Origin: Pseudomonas sp. BMS12
GTDB lineage: Bacteria; Pseudomonadota; Gammaproteobacteria; Pseudomonadales; Pseudomonadaceae
Length of the DNA stretch: 48,376 bases
Assembly: GCF_001592875.1 (NCBI RefSeq)
Contig: NZ_LSOF01000017.1
Span: forward strand, 1-48,376
Direction: 5' to 3'
Part shown: positions 7,686 to 15,443 of the stretch, in pieces
Layout of the letters: the number at the start of each line of letters is the position of its first letter
How positions within the stretch are numbered: the stretch's first letter is position 1
The notes under the pieces: generated by a model
Told to the model about the DNA's origin: nothing
What the model saw: only the letters and a program-made list of their open reading frames with translations
Databases searched by the model: none
Made by a program: the position numbers and the translations under genes

Positions 7686-8471
7686 TCAGCTCAGACTGAA
7701 AGCATCGGCGTCCATGTGCGCCGGGAAGCGCTGCCGGTAGGCCGCCAGCTCGGCGGCTGCCAACGTCACGCGGAATACGCCAGCCGCATCACCCGGCGCC
7801 AGCAAGGCCTCGCCCTGGAAGTCCAGCACCTGGCTGTCGCCGCTGTAGGGGTGGCCATTGCCGTCACTGCCGATGCGGTTCACCGCGGCCACGTAACACA
7901 GGTTCTCGATGGCCCGTGCCGGCAGCAGACGGTTCCAGTGCTGGCGCCGCGCCGCCGGCCAGTTGGCGGTGTACAGCAGCAGATCGGTACCCTCGGGGTC
8001 ACGGCTCCACACCGGGAAGCGCAGGTCGTAGCAGATCAGCGTGCGCACCCGCCAGCCTTTCACCTCCAGCACCACCTGCTCCTCACCCGCCGCGTAGTGC
8101 TTGTGCTCGCCGGCCATGCGAAACAGATGCCGCTTGTCGTAATGCGCCAGCGAGCCATCCGGGCGCGCCCACAGCAGGCGGTTGCGGTAGCTGCCATCGG
8201 CGGCCTGGATAATCAGGCTGCCGGTGACCACCGCATCGATGCGCTGCGCCTGCTCGCGCAGCCAGGCCGTGGTCGGGCCGTCTTCCGGCTCGGCCAGCTC
8301 GGCCGAGTGCATGGAGAAGCCGGTACTGAACATCTCCGGCAGCACCACCAGGTCGGCGCCGCGCGCCTGCTCCAGCTGGGCGGCGAAGTATTCCCGGTTG
8401 GCAGAGGGGTTTTGCCAGGCCAGTTCACACTGCACCAGCGCCAGTTCCAGGTCGTCGTTCTGAGCGTTCAT
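7686..8471 (-). CDS. Carbon-nitrogen hydrolase, omega-amidase (YafV-like)
   Basis: A 261-residue nitrilase-superfamily protein. The catalytic Glu-Lys-Cys triad is visible: E46 in LPEMFSTGF, K113 in YDKRHLF and C147 in ICYDLRFPVW. FSTGF and the DKRHLF context fit the YafV/Nit2 omega-amidase branch, which hydrolyses alpha-ketoglutaramate or alpha-ketosuccinamate and is linked to methionine salvage by transamination. The chosen ATG (8471) has GGAGG eight bases upstream and opens at the family's first strand (LELALVQCEL); the frame stays open further upstream without support. The downstream end faces the alcohol dehydrogenase. Confidence 0.9.
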   Translation of the reverse strand: MNAQNDDLELALVQCELAWQNPSANREYFAAQLEQARGADLVVLPEMFSTGFSMHSAELAEPEDGPTTAWLREQAQRIDAVVTGSLIIQAADGSYRNRLLWARPDGSLAHYDKRHLFRMAGEHKHYAAGEEQVVLEVKGWRVRTLICYDLRFPVWSRDPEGTDLLLYTANWPAARRQHWNRLLPARAIENLCYVAAVNRIGSDGNGHPYSGDSQVLDFQGEALLAPGDAAGVFRVTLAAAELAAYRQRFPAHMDADAFSLS

Positions 8472-8554
8472 CGCTATCCTCCGCAAGACCTGCGTAGATA
8501 CCCTGGCCAGTTGCGCCTGGCAAGACGCGGGAGTCGCCACCTTCAGGAGCCAAC

Positions 8555-8851
8555 ATGGAAGCCAGCAAGACCCGCACCAGTTTCTACCGCCGCCTGTACG
8601 TCGCCTGGCTGATCGACAGCGGCACCGCCACCAGCGTGCCGGCATTGATCGAGGCCACCGGCATGCCCCGGCGCACCGCCCAGGACACCCTGGCCGCGCT
8701 GGCCGAACTGGATATCCACTGCGATTTCGTGCAGCACGACGGCGCGCGCAACAACGCCGGCCATTATGAGATCCGCGACTGGGGCGCCATCGACAAGATC
8801 TGGGTCGGCACGCACCTCGGGCAGATCAAGCAGTTGCTCGGCTATCCCTGA
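8555..8851 (+). CDS. Small winged helix-turn-helix protein
   Basis: A 98-residue protein beginning MEASKTRTSFYRRLYVAWLI with a helix-turn-helix (TSVPALIEATGMPRRTAQDTLAAL, about residues 29-52) and a short wing ending HYEIRDWGAID. It resembles the HTH_43 winged-helix family of gammaproteobacterial DNA-binding proteins. CAGGAG lies just ahead of the ATG. The gene for a VTT membrane protein follows after 15 bp, so the two are probably co-transcribed. The target is unknown. Confidence 0.8.
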   Translation: MEASKTRTSFYRRLYVAWLIDSGTATSVPALIEATGMPRRTAQDTLAALAELDIHCDFVQHDGARNNAGHYEIRDWGAIDKIWVGTHLGQIKQLLGYP

Positions 8852-8866
8852 ACCCGAGAGAAGCGC

Positions 8867-9421
8867 ATGCCTCGCCGCCTGCTACTGACCGTCCTGTTCC
8901 TCGTCACCCTGTTCGCCCTGTTCGAGCTTTCCGGGCTGCGCCAGCACTTCAGCCTGGAATACCTGCACCAGCTGCTGCTGATGCACAAGGTCGGCGGGCT
9001 GCTGGCATTCGCCCTGCTCTTCGCCCTCGGCAACCTGATCCAGCTGCCCGGCTGGATCTTCCTCGCCGCCGCCGTGCTGGCGTTCGGTCGGACCTGGGGC
9101 GGTGTGGCGACCTACCTGGCCGCCACCCTGTCCTGCCTGTTCACCTTCGGCGTGATCCGCTGGATGGGCGGCGACGCGCTGCGCCAGCTGGACAACCGCC
9201 TGGCCCGACGCATTCTCGGGCACCTCGACGCCCACCCGGTGGCCTGCGTCGCCCTGCTGCGCCTGCTGTTCCAGACCGTACCTCCGCTCAACTACGCGCT
9301 CGCCCTGTCCGGTGTGAAGCTGCGCCACTACCTGCTCGGCACCCTGCTGGGCCTGCCGCTGCCGATCGCCCTCTACTGCCTGTTCTTCGATTACCTCGGC
9401 AAAGCTCTGCACCTGTCCTGA
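8867..9421 (+). CDS. VTT-domain (TVP38/TMEM64, DedA-like) membrane protein
   Basis: A 184-residue polytopic inner-membrane protein with about five hydrophobic segments. The VTT core appears as FALGNLIQLPGWIFLAAAVLAFG followed by RLLFQTVPPLNYALALSGV, where the re-entrant loops and proline-rich turns of the family lie. Relatives are implicated in lipid or small-molecule transport and membrane homeostasis; no substrate can be assigned here. AGAGAAG precedes the ATG. It ends 151 bp before the light-operon gene start, and the gap carries that operon's promoter. Confidence 0.85.
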   Translation: MPRRLLLTVLFLVTLFALFELSGLRQHFSLEYLHQLLLMHKVGGLLAFALLFALGNLIQLPGWIFLAAAVLAFGRTWGGVATYLAATLSCLFTFGVIRWMGGDALRQLDNRLARRILGHLDAHPVACVALLRLLFQTVPPLNYALALSGVKLRHYLLGTLLGLPLPIALYCLFFDYLGKALHLS

Positions 9422-9478
9422 AGCCACCTGACTACGGGGCTGTGCGCGCACGACGGGTCCGTTCGCGCGCAAGAAAGC

Positions 9479-9502
9479 TGTACAAGAGCATTGACTTGTA
9501 CA
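9479..9502 (+). promoter_or_regulatory. PplR/LitR-type operator, upstream copy
   Basis: TGTACA (9479-9484), 12 bp, TGTACA (9497-9502): an exact match to the direct-repeat consensus I recall for the P. putida light regulator PplR1, T(G/A)TACA-N12-TGTACA. Each half also fits the nTnTACAn unit of CarH operators. The second half overlaps the end of the -35 element TTGACT, so a bound repressor would block RNA polymerase. Confidence 0.82.
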
Positions 9503-9518
9503 ACTCAAGATCTATGAT
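9491..9518 (+). promoter_or_regulatory. Sigma-70 promoter of the light operon
   Basis: TTGACT (9491-9496), 16-bp spacer, TATGAT (9513-9518). It is the best sigma-70 match in the 151-bp gap and sits between the two operators. Predicted start of transcription near 9525, about 48 bases before the first gene. Confidence 0.8.
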
Positions 9519-9527
9519 GCGATCAGT

Positions 9528-9551
9528 TGTACAAAAACAATTTCTTGTACA
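9528..9551 (+). promoter_or_regulatory. PplR/LitR-type operator, downstream copy
   Basis: TGTACA (9528-9533), 12 bp, TGTACA (9546-9551). It has the same geometry as the upstream copy and begins just past the predicted transcription start. Both halves lie in full 8-bp palindromes TTGTACAA. Confidence 0.82.
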
Positions 9552-9572
9552 AGAAACATCGAAGGTCGAGCC

Positions 9573-10535
9573 ATGCCCAATACTGCACCCGCACTGCTCA
9601 AACTCGGTATCAGCGCCTGCCTGCTCGGTGCGCCTGTGCGCTACAACGGCGGCCACAAGGAATCGCGCCTGTGCAGCCACACCCTGGCCGAGCACTTCGA
9701 ATTCGTCCCCCTGTGCCCGGAAGCGGCCATCGGCCTGGGCATTCCCCGTGAACCCATCCGCCTGGTCGGCGACCCCGCCGCGCCGCGCGCACTGGGTACG
9801 GTGCATCGCGAACAGGACCACACCCAGGCGCTGCACGATTACGGCACGCGCATGGCTGGCGAACTGCATGACATCTGCGGCTACATCTTCATGCAGAAGT
9901 CGCCGTCCTGCGGCCTGGAGCGGGTCAAGGTATACCGGGACAACGGCTACCCGGCCGATGGCGGCGGCACCGGCATCTTCGCCGCCGCGTTGACCCGCCT
10001 GCGCCCCGACCTGCCGGTGGAGGAAGATGGCCGCCTCAACGATCCGGTGCTGCGCGAGAACTTCCTCACCCGCGTGTTCGCCTACGCCGAATGGCAGCGC
10101 CTGCTGCACGCCGGCCTGACACGCAAGGCCATCATCGACTTCCACTCGCGTTACAAGTACCAGCTGATGGCCAGCAACCCGTTGCAGTACAAGGCCCTCG
10201 GCCAGCTGCTCGGCGAACTCGGCCGGCACGACCCGTGTGAAGTCGGCCCGCGCTACTTCAGCCAGTTGATGGCAGCACTGAAGAAGTGCGCCACCCGCGG
10301 CACCCACAGCAACGTGCTGCAACACCTGTCCGGCTATCTCAAGCAGGCCCTGAGCCGCGACGAGAAGGCCGAGATGCAGCAGCTGATCGAACAGTACCGG
10401 CGCGGCATCGTGCCGCTGGTGGTGCCGCTGACCCTGCTCAAGCACCACTTCCGCCAGCATCCGGATCACTACGTGGCGCGCCAGGCCTACCTGCAGCCGC
10501 ACCCGGAAAACCTCAGCCTGCGCAACGCCCTATGA
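9573..10535 (+). CDS. DUF523 and DUF1722 protein (YbgA-like), first gene of the light operon
   Basis: A 320-residue cytoplasmic protein. Residues ~10-155 form the DUF523 domain (ISACLLGAPVRYNGGHK, LCPEAAIGLGIPREPIRL and the SPSCG motif); residues ~185-305 are DUF1722 (YKYQLMASNPLQYKALG). The conserved cysteines in SACLLG, PLCPE and SPSCG suggest a metal or cofactor site, which is inference. YbgA-like proteins neighbour photolyase genes in many bacteria, and the P. putida counterpart is part of the light-inducible set as I recall it. The ATG follows GAAGG and is the first start after the operon promoter. Its stop overlaps the next ATG (ATGA). The biochemical role is unknown. Confidence 0.88.
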   Translation: MPNTAPALLKLGISACLLGAPVRYNGGHKESRLCSHTLAEHFEFVPLCPEAAIGLGIPREPIRLVGDPAAPRALGTVHREQDHTQALHDYGTRMAGELHDICGYIFMQKSPSCGLERVKVYRDNGYPADGGGTGIFAAALTRLRPDLPVEEDGRLNDPVLRENFLTRVFAYAEWQRLLHAGLTRKAIIDFHSRYKYQLMASNPLQYKALGQLLGELGRHDPCEVGPRYFSQLMAALKKCATRGTHSNVLQHLSGYLKQALSRDEKAEMQQLIEQYRRGIVPLVVPLTLLKHHFRQHPDHYVARQAYLQPHPENLSLRNAL

Positions 10536-11461
10536 ACACGCCAGGCGACGACTACCAGGCGGCCCTCGCCCAGGGCTACCTGCCGATCCGCGAGGTGGCG
10601 CGGCACACCGGGGTCAACCCGGTGACCCTGCGCGCCTGGGAGCGCCGCTACGGCCTGATCGTCCCGCACCGCACGCCCAAGGGTCACCGGCTCTATTCCC
10701 AGGAGCACCTGGAGCGCATCCACGCCATTCTCGGCTGGCTGGAGCGTGGCGTGGCGGTTGGCCAGGTCAAGGAGCTGCTCAGCACGCGCAGCACGCCCCC
10801 GGCGCCCGGCAGTAATCAGTGGCAGACCCTGCGCAGCCAGCTGCTGCAGTGCATCGAAGAGCTGAAAGAGCGCCAGCTGGACGAGCACTTCAATCGTGTC
10901 TTGGCGCTTTATCCACCACGGACCCTGTGCCAGCAGCTATTCCTGCCGCTGTTCGACGAACTGCAGCAGCGCTGGCAAGGCGCGCCCTTCGGCGCCCATC
11001 TGGAACGGGTGTTCTTCCACTCCTGGCTGCGCAGCAAGCTGGGCGCGCGCCTGACGCAGAACAACCGCCAGCTCAGTGGTGCGCCCCTGCTGCTGGTCAA
11101 CCTGTCCGATCTGCCACTGGAGCCTGGCCTGTGGCTTAGCGCCTGGCTGGCAAGCTGCGCCGGCAGCCCAGTGGAGGTGTTCGACTGGCCACTGCCGCTG
11201 GTCGAGCTGGCAGTCGCCCTGGACAGCCTCGCCCCCTATGCCCTGCTGCTGTATTCCAGCCAGGCGCTGGACAACTCGTTGCTGCGCCGCGAACTGCCGC
11301 GCCTCAATACCAACTGCGCCGTGCCCCTGCTGCTGGTCGGCGCGGCCGCTCACATCCACGCCGACGACCTGCGCCAACTGCCCGGCCTGCACCTGGCAGA
11401 CGACCCTCTGAGCGCCGATCTGCTCCTGCAACAACTCAAGGCCAGCCCATGCGTCAACTGA
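10532..11461 (+). CDS. MerR-family regulator, LitR/CarH-like without cobalamin ligands (class II)
   Basis: A 309-residue protein. Residues ~15-85 are a MerR winged helix (IREVARHTGVNPVTLRAWERRYGL), followed by a B12-binding-like helical bundle and Rossmann fold, the LitR/CarH layout. In CarH the cobalamin contacts are a Trp, an adjacent Glu-His pair and an axial His. Here W148 and E158 remain, but the paired His is R159 and the axial His position (HEIG) reads LEPG, with L196. So it should not bind adenosylcobalamin, as in the class II regulator PplR1 of P. putida. It probably represses its own operon through the TGTACA-N12-TGTACA sites. The start overlaps the previous stop by ATGA; its last 13 bases overlap phrB. 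Confidence 0.88.
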   Translation: MNTPGDDYQAALAQGYLPIREVARHTGVNPVTLRAWERRYGLIVPHRTPKGHRLYSQEHLERIHAILGWLERGVAVGQVKELLSTRSTPPAPGSNQWQTLRSQLLQCIEELKERQLDEHFNRVLALYPPRTLCQQLFLPLFDELQQRWQGAPFGAHLERVFFHSWLRSKLGARLTQNNRQLSGAPLLLVNLSDLPLEPGLWLSAWLASCAGSPVEVFDWPLPLVELAVALDSLAPYALLLYSSQALDNSLLRRELPRLNTNCAVPLLLVGAAAHIHADDLRQLPGLHLADDPLSADLLLQQLKASPCVN

Positions 11462-12888
11462 TCTGGTTCCGCACCGACCTGCGCGTGCACGACAACACCG
11501 CCCTCGCCGCCGCCCTGCAGGCGGGGCCGACCATTGCCCTGTTTGTGCTCAGCCCGCAGCAATGGCTGGAGCACGACGATGCCCCCTGCAAGGTCGACTT
11601 CTGGCTGCGCAACCTCAAGGAACTGCAGCAGCGCCTCGCCGAACTGAACGTGCCGCTGCTGATTCGCACCGCCACGCACTGGCGCGCTGCTCCGCAAGTG
11701 CTGGCCGATGTCTGCCGCGATCAGGGCATCGGCTGCGTCCAGGTCAACGAGGAATACGGCCTCAACGAGACCCGCCGCGACCAGGCGGTGCGCGGGCAAC
11801 TGGACATGCTCGGCGTCGAGTGGCGCAGCCACCTCGACCAGCTGCTGTTCCAGCCCGGTAGCGTGCTGACCCGCACAGGCACCTACTTCCAGGTGTTCAG
11901 CCAGTTCCGCAAGGTTTGCTACCAGCGCCTGCATACGGCCATGCCCGGCCTGGTGCCGACGCCCAAACCCCAGGCCTCGCTCGACCTGGCCAGCGATGCC
12001 ATTCCCAGGGCACTGCCCGAATTCGTATCGCCCAGCGACAGCCTGCGCCAGCTCTGGCCGGCCGGCGAGGCGCACGTGCGCCAGCGCCTGGACGAGTTCG
12101 CCGACGAGGCCCTGCTGTATTACCAGGAGCAACGCGATTTTCCCGCCCGCCCCGGCACCAGCCGCCTGTCGCCCTACCTGGCCGCCGGCGTGGTATCCCC
12201 ACGCCAGTGCCTGCATGCGGCGCTGCAGGGCAACCGTGGCGAGTTCGACAGCGGCAATCCCGGCGCCATCACCTGGATCAACGAGCTGCTCTGGCGCGAG
12301 TTCTACAAGCACATCTTGGTCGGCTATCCGCGCGTCTCGCGGCATCGCGCCTTCCGCCCGGAAACCGAAGCGCTGCCCTGGCGCAATGCGCCCAAAGAGC
12401 TGGCGGCCTGGCAGCAGGGCCGCACCGGCATCCCCATCGTCGACGCGGCCATGCGCCAGCTGCTGGCCACCGGCTGGATGCACAACCGCCTGCGCATGGT
12501 GGTGGCGATGTTCCTGACCAAAAACCTGATGATCGACTGGCGCGAGGGCGAGCGCTTCTTCATGCGCCACCTGATAGACGGCGACCTGGCCGCCAACAAC
12601 GGCGGCTGGCAGTGGAGCGCCTCTACCGGCACCGACGCGGCGCCCTACTTCCGCATCTTCAACCCCATCAGCCAGTCGCAGAAGTTCGACCCCGATGGCC
12701 GCTTCATCCGCACCTGGGTACCGGAGCTGGCCGAGCTGAACAAACGCGATATCCACGATCCGGCGGCCATGGGCGGGCTGTTTGGCATCGCCGACTACCC
12801 GCGCCCCATCGTCGACCTGGCCCGTTCGCGCGAGCGGGTGCTGCAGGCCTTCAAGAACCTGCCGCAAACGGAGGCTGCGCATGTCTGA
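11449..12888 (+). CDS. phrB: Deoxyribodipyrimidine photolyase
   Basis: A 479-residue class I CPD photolyase that uses blue light and reduced FAD to split pyrimidine dimers. The N-terminal antenna domain starts LIWFRTDLRVHDN. The C-terminal FAD-binding helical domain contains TGIPIVDAAMRQLLATGW, HNRLRMVVAMFLTKNL, and the GGWQWSASTGTDAAPYFRIF segment around the flavin and dimer sites, at about residues 325-400. Conserved tryptophans for electron transfer are present. It starts inside the regulator gene (13-bp overlap), and its own stop overlaps the next gene by 8 bp, so translation is probably coupled. Placement behind a light-responsive regulator fits induced photorepair. Confidence 0.97.
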   Translation: MRQLIWFRTDLRVHDNTALAAALQAGPTIALFVLSPQQWLEHDDAPCKVDFWLRNLKELQQRLAELNVPLLIRTATHWRAAPQVLADVCRDQGIGCVQVNEEYGLNETRRDQAVRGQLDMLGVEWRSHLDQLLFQPGSVLTRTGTYFQVFSQFRKVCYQRLHTAMPGLVPTPKPQASLDLASDAIPRALPEFVSPSDSLRQLWPAGEAHVRQRLDEFADEALLYYQEQRDFPARPGTSRLSPYLAAGVVSPRQCLHAALQGNRGEFDSGNPGAITWINELLWREFYKHILVGYPRVSRHRAFRPETEALPWRNAPKELAAWQQGRTGIPIVDAAMRQLLATGWMHNRLRMVVAMFLTKNLMIDWREGERFFMRHLIDGDLAANNGGWQWSASTGTDAAPYFRIFNPISQSQKFDPDGRFIRTWVPELAELNKRDIHDPAAMGGLFGIADYPRPIVDLARSRERVLQAFKNLPQTEAAHV

Positions 12889-13303
12889 CTTCCTGCGTCA
12901 TTTCGCCGAACGCTTTGCCGAGCTGGACGCCAGCAATCTGCAACGCATCGATGAGCTGTACAGCGCGGACATCCTGTTCCGCGACCCACTGCACGAGGTG
13001 CGCGGCCTGACGGCGCTGCAAGACTACTTCGCCGAGCTGTATGCCAACGTCAGCCAGCTGTATTTCGACATCCACAGCCACGACCAGATCAGCGACGGCG
13101 AAGGCTACCTGCGCTGGACCATGAACTACCGCCACCCGCGTCTGCGCAGTGGTGCGCTGATCCGCGTCGACGGCTGTTCGCACCTGCTGTGGTGGGACAA
13201 GGTCTACCAGCACCGCGACTACTTCGACGCCGGCGCCCTGCTTTACGAGCACCTGCCCCTGATGGGTGGCGCCATTGCCTGGTTGAAGCGGAGGCTGGCA
13301 TGA
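12881..13303 (+). CDS. SnoaL-like / NTF2-fold protein
   Basis: A 140-residue protein with the pattern of the SnoaL polyketide-cyclase fold: FAERFAELDASNLQRIDELYSADILFRDPLHEVRG at the N-terminus and a C-terminal beta-sheet ending in FDAGALLYEHLPLMGG. NTF2-fold proteins can be small isomerases or ligand carriers; the role here is unknown. The gene is nested between phrB (8-bp overlap) and the SDR (ATGA overlap). Its constant company with photolyase and lipid genes in pseudomonads suggests a part in the same light response. I chose ATG 12881 because upstream frame lies within phrB and lacks a fitting N-terminus. Confidence 0.82.
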   Translation: MSDFLRHFAERFAELDASNLQRIDELYSADILFRDPLHEVRGLTALQDYFAELYANVSQLYFDIHSHDQISDGEGYLRWTMNYRHPRLRSGALIRVDGCSHLLWWDKVYQHRDYFDAGALLYEHLPLMGGAIAWLKRRLA

Positions 13304-14058
13304 GCAAGCGCATCTGGCTGACCGGCGCCAGCAGCGGCATCGGTGCCGCCCTGGCGGAAATCCTCCTGCAACAAGGCCACCGCCTGGCGGTCAGCGCGCG
13401 CAATGCCGGCGCCCTGCAGACCCTGGCCACACGCTACCCACAGCAGGTGCTGCTGGCGCCCGGCGACCTGAGCGACACCGAACAGGTGCGCGCCATCGGT
13501 CAGCGGATCACCACACACTGGGGCGCGCTGGACCTGGTGATTCTCAATGCCGGCACCTGCGAATACCTCGAAGCCGAGGCATTCGAGGCCGACCTGGTCG
13601 AGCGCGTCATGCGCGCCAACCTGCTGTCCGCCAGCTACTGCGTGGAAGCCGCCCTGCCTCTGCTGCGCCAGGGTCAGAACCCACACCTGGTGGCCGTGAG
13701 CAGCTCGGTGACCTACCTGCCGCTGCCGCGGGCCGGGGCCTATGGCGCCTCCAAGGCGGCGCTGCGCTACCTGTTCGAGTCGCTGCGCATCGATCTGGCC
13801 GCCAGCGGCGTCGACGTCACCCTGGTCAGCCCCGGCTTCGTCGACACGCCGCTGACGCAGAAGAACGACTTCCCCATGCCCATGCGCTGGCCGGTGGACA
13901 GGGCCGCCCGGCATATCGCCGAACGCCTGGACAAGCGCCCGCTGGAGATCGCCTTTCCGCGTCTGTTCATCGCCGGCCTGGTGCTGCTTTCGCACCTGCC
14001 CGCCCGCCTGCAACTGGCCCTGGGCAAGCGCCTGGCCCGCACGGAACACCAACCATGA
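13300..14058 (+). CDS. Short-chain dehydrogenase/reductase
   Basis: A 252-residue SDR enzyme. It shows the NAD(P) motif TGASSGIGAAL (residues 7-17), the NAG motif (LNAG) and the catalytic Ser-Tyr-Lys set, with Ser in VAVSSSV and YGASK near residue 150. The arginine after the second strand (SARN) suggests NADPH preference. The C-terminal ~30 residues are hydrophobic (FIAGLVLLSHLPARLQLALG), which hints at membrane contact and a lipid substrate; that is inference. ATG 13300 overlaps the previous stop (ATGA); the longer upstream frame is only read-through of the SnoaL gene. Part of the light-operon lipid block. Confidence 0.88.
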   Translation: MSKRIWLTGASSGIGAALAEILLQQGHRLAVSARNAGALQTLATRYPQQVLLAPGDLSDTEQVRAIGQRITTHWGALDLVILNAGTCEYLEAEAFEADLVERVMRANLLSASYCVEAALPLLRQGQNPHLVAVSSSVTYLPLPRAGAYGASKAALRYLFESLRIDLAASGVDVTLVSPGFVDTPLTQKNDFPMPMRWPVDRAARHIAERLDKRPLEIAFPRLFIAGLVLLSHLPARLQLALGKRLARTEHQP

Positions 14059-15443
14059 AGATCGCCATCATCGGCAGCGGCATCGCCGGCCTGACCAGCG
14101 CCTATCTGCTCAACCGCCAGCACGACATAACGGTCTTCGAGAGCAGCGACTGGGTCGGCGGCCATACCCACACAGTGGACGTCGAGGTCGAAGGGCGCCC
14201 GTACGCCATCGACACCGGATTCATCGTGTTCAACGACTGGACCTACCCCAACTTCATCCGCTTGCTCGACCAGCTGGGCGTCGCCTCGCAGCCGGCCGAG
14301 ATGAGCTTCTCGGTGCACGACCCGGCCAGCGGCTGCGAGTACAACGGCAACAACCTCAACAGCCTGTTCGCCCAGCGCCGCAACCTGCTGTCGCCGGGGT
14401 TCTGGGGCATGCTGCGCGACATCCTGCGCTTCAACCGCGAGGCGCTGTTCGACCTCGAGCAACAGCACATCGGCGCCGACACCACGCTCGGCGACTACCT
14501 GCGCCGGCGCGGCTACGGGCAGCGCTTCATCGATCACTACATCGTGCCGATGGGCGCGGCGATCTGGTCCATGTCGCTGGCCGACATGCTGACTTTCCCG
14601 CTGCAGTTCTTCGTGCGCTTCTTCAAGAACCACGGCCTGCTCTCGGTCAACGACCGCCCGCAGTGGCGTATCGTCGCTGGCGGCTCACGCAGCTATGTGG
14701 CGCCGCTGAGTGCCGGCTTCGCCGAGCGCATTCGCCTGAACTGCCCGGTACATAGAGTCGAACGCGATGCCAAGGGCGTGACTATCCATAGCCCGAGCGG
14801 CGCCGAGCGTTTCGACAAAGTCATCTTCGCCTGCCACAGCGACCAGGCCCTGGCGCTGCTGGCCGCCCCGAGCGAGGCCGAGTGGACGATCCTCGGCGCC
14901 CTGCGCTACGCCGACAACGACGTGGTGCTGCACACCGACACCCGCCTGCTGCCCGACCGGCCGCTGGCCTGGGCCAGCTGGAACTACCGCCTGGGTGGGC
15001 CCAGCAGGCCGTTGCAAAGCGTCGCGAGCGACGGCCAGGCTAGGCGGGGCCCGCCGAAGAAGCGCAGTTTACGAGAGGTAAATGAGCATTCCGAGGTGGG
15101 CACCAACGACGCATGGCCTAGCGCAGCAGCTTTGCAACAGCCTGCCGAGCAGCCGGCGGCAGTCACCTACAACATGAACATCCTGCAGGGCATCCGCAGC
15201 GACACCACTTTCTGCGTCAGCCTCAACCAGACGGCGGCCATCGACCCGGCCAAGATCCTTGGCCACTACCGCTACGCCCATCCGCAGTTCAGCCTGGCCG
15301 GCATTGCCGCCCAGGCGCGCTGGCAGGAACTCTGCGGCGTCCAGCACAGCTACTACTGCGGCGCCTACTGGGCCAATGGCTTTCACGAAGACGGCGTGGT
15401 CAGCGCACTGCGCGTGGCCCGCGCCTTCGGGGAGCAGCTGTGA
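14055..15443 (+). CDS. FAD-dependent amine-oxidase-like protein with an in-frame repeat insertion
   Basis: A 462-residue flavoprotein. The N-terminal Rossmann motif IAIIGSGIAGLTSAYLL is followed by FESSDWVGGHTHTVDVE, the typical second FAD contact, and the C-terminus YYCGAYWANGFHEDGVVSAL closes the flavin site. The family (FAD/NAD-binding, amine-oxidase-like) sits beside DUF1365 and CFA-like genes and is a candidate fatty-acyl desaturase or oxidase. About 47 extra residues (roughly 317-363, RPLQSVASDGQ to QQPAE) are encoded by an inverted-repeat element at 15004-15145. They interrupt the normally continuous stretch WNYRLGGPS-QPAAVTYNMN. The frame survives, but the insert is likely a disordered or disruptive loop. 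Overlaps neighbours at both ends. Confidence 0.88.
   Translation: MKIAIIGSGIAGLTSAYLLNRQHDITVFESSDWVGGHTHTVDVEVEGRPYAIDTGFIVFNDWTYPNFIRLLDQLGVASQPAEMSFSVHDPASGCEYNGNNLNSLFAQRRNLLSPGFWGMLRDILRFNREALFDLEQQHIGADTTLGDYLRRRGYGQRFIDHYIVPMGAAIWSMSLADMLTFPLQFFVRFFKNHGLLSVNDRPQWRIVAGGSRSYVAPLSAGFAERIRLNCPVHRVERDAKGVTIHSPSGAERFDKVIFACHSDQALALLAAPSEAEWTILGALRYADNDVVLHTDTRLLPDRPLAWASWNYRLGGPSRPLQSVASDGQARRGPPKKRSLREVNEHSEVGTNDAWPSAAALQQPAEQPAAVTYNMNILQGIRSDTTFCVSLNQTAAIDPAKILGHYRYAHPQFSLAGIAAQARWQELCGVQHSYYCGAYWANGFHEDGVVSALRVARAFGEQL
15004..15145. mobile_element. ~142-bp inverted-repeat (MITE-like) element inside the FAD gene
   Basis: The ends are 17-bp terminal inverted repeats with one mismatch: left 15004-15020 (core GTTGCAAAGC, 15011-15020), right 15129-15145 (core GCTTTGCAAC, 15129-15138). 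Inside are paired arms GCTAGGC / GCCTAGC and a central hairpin TTTAC-GAGAG-GTAAA. The element carries no gene of its own. Similar structured repeats with a GTTTAC...GTAAATGAGCATT core occur in Pseudomonas genomes as I recall. A clear target duplication is not obvious; a short CAGC flanks both sides. Confidence 0.78.

Noticed and set aside
15004..15145. Reading the inverted-repeat element as an integron attC site
   Set aside because: Its ends do not show the conserved attC core (GTTRRRY/RYYYAAC with R and L boxes in the right order), no cassette or integrase is near, and it lies inside one gene of a conserved operon.
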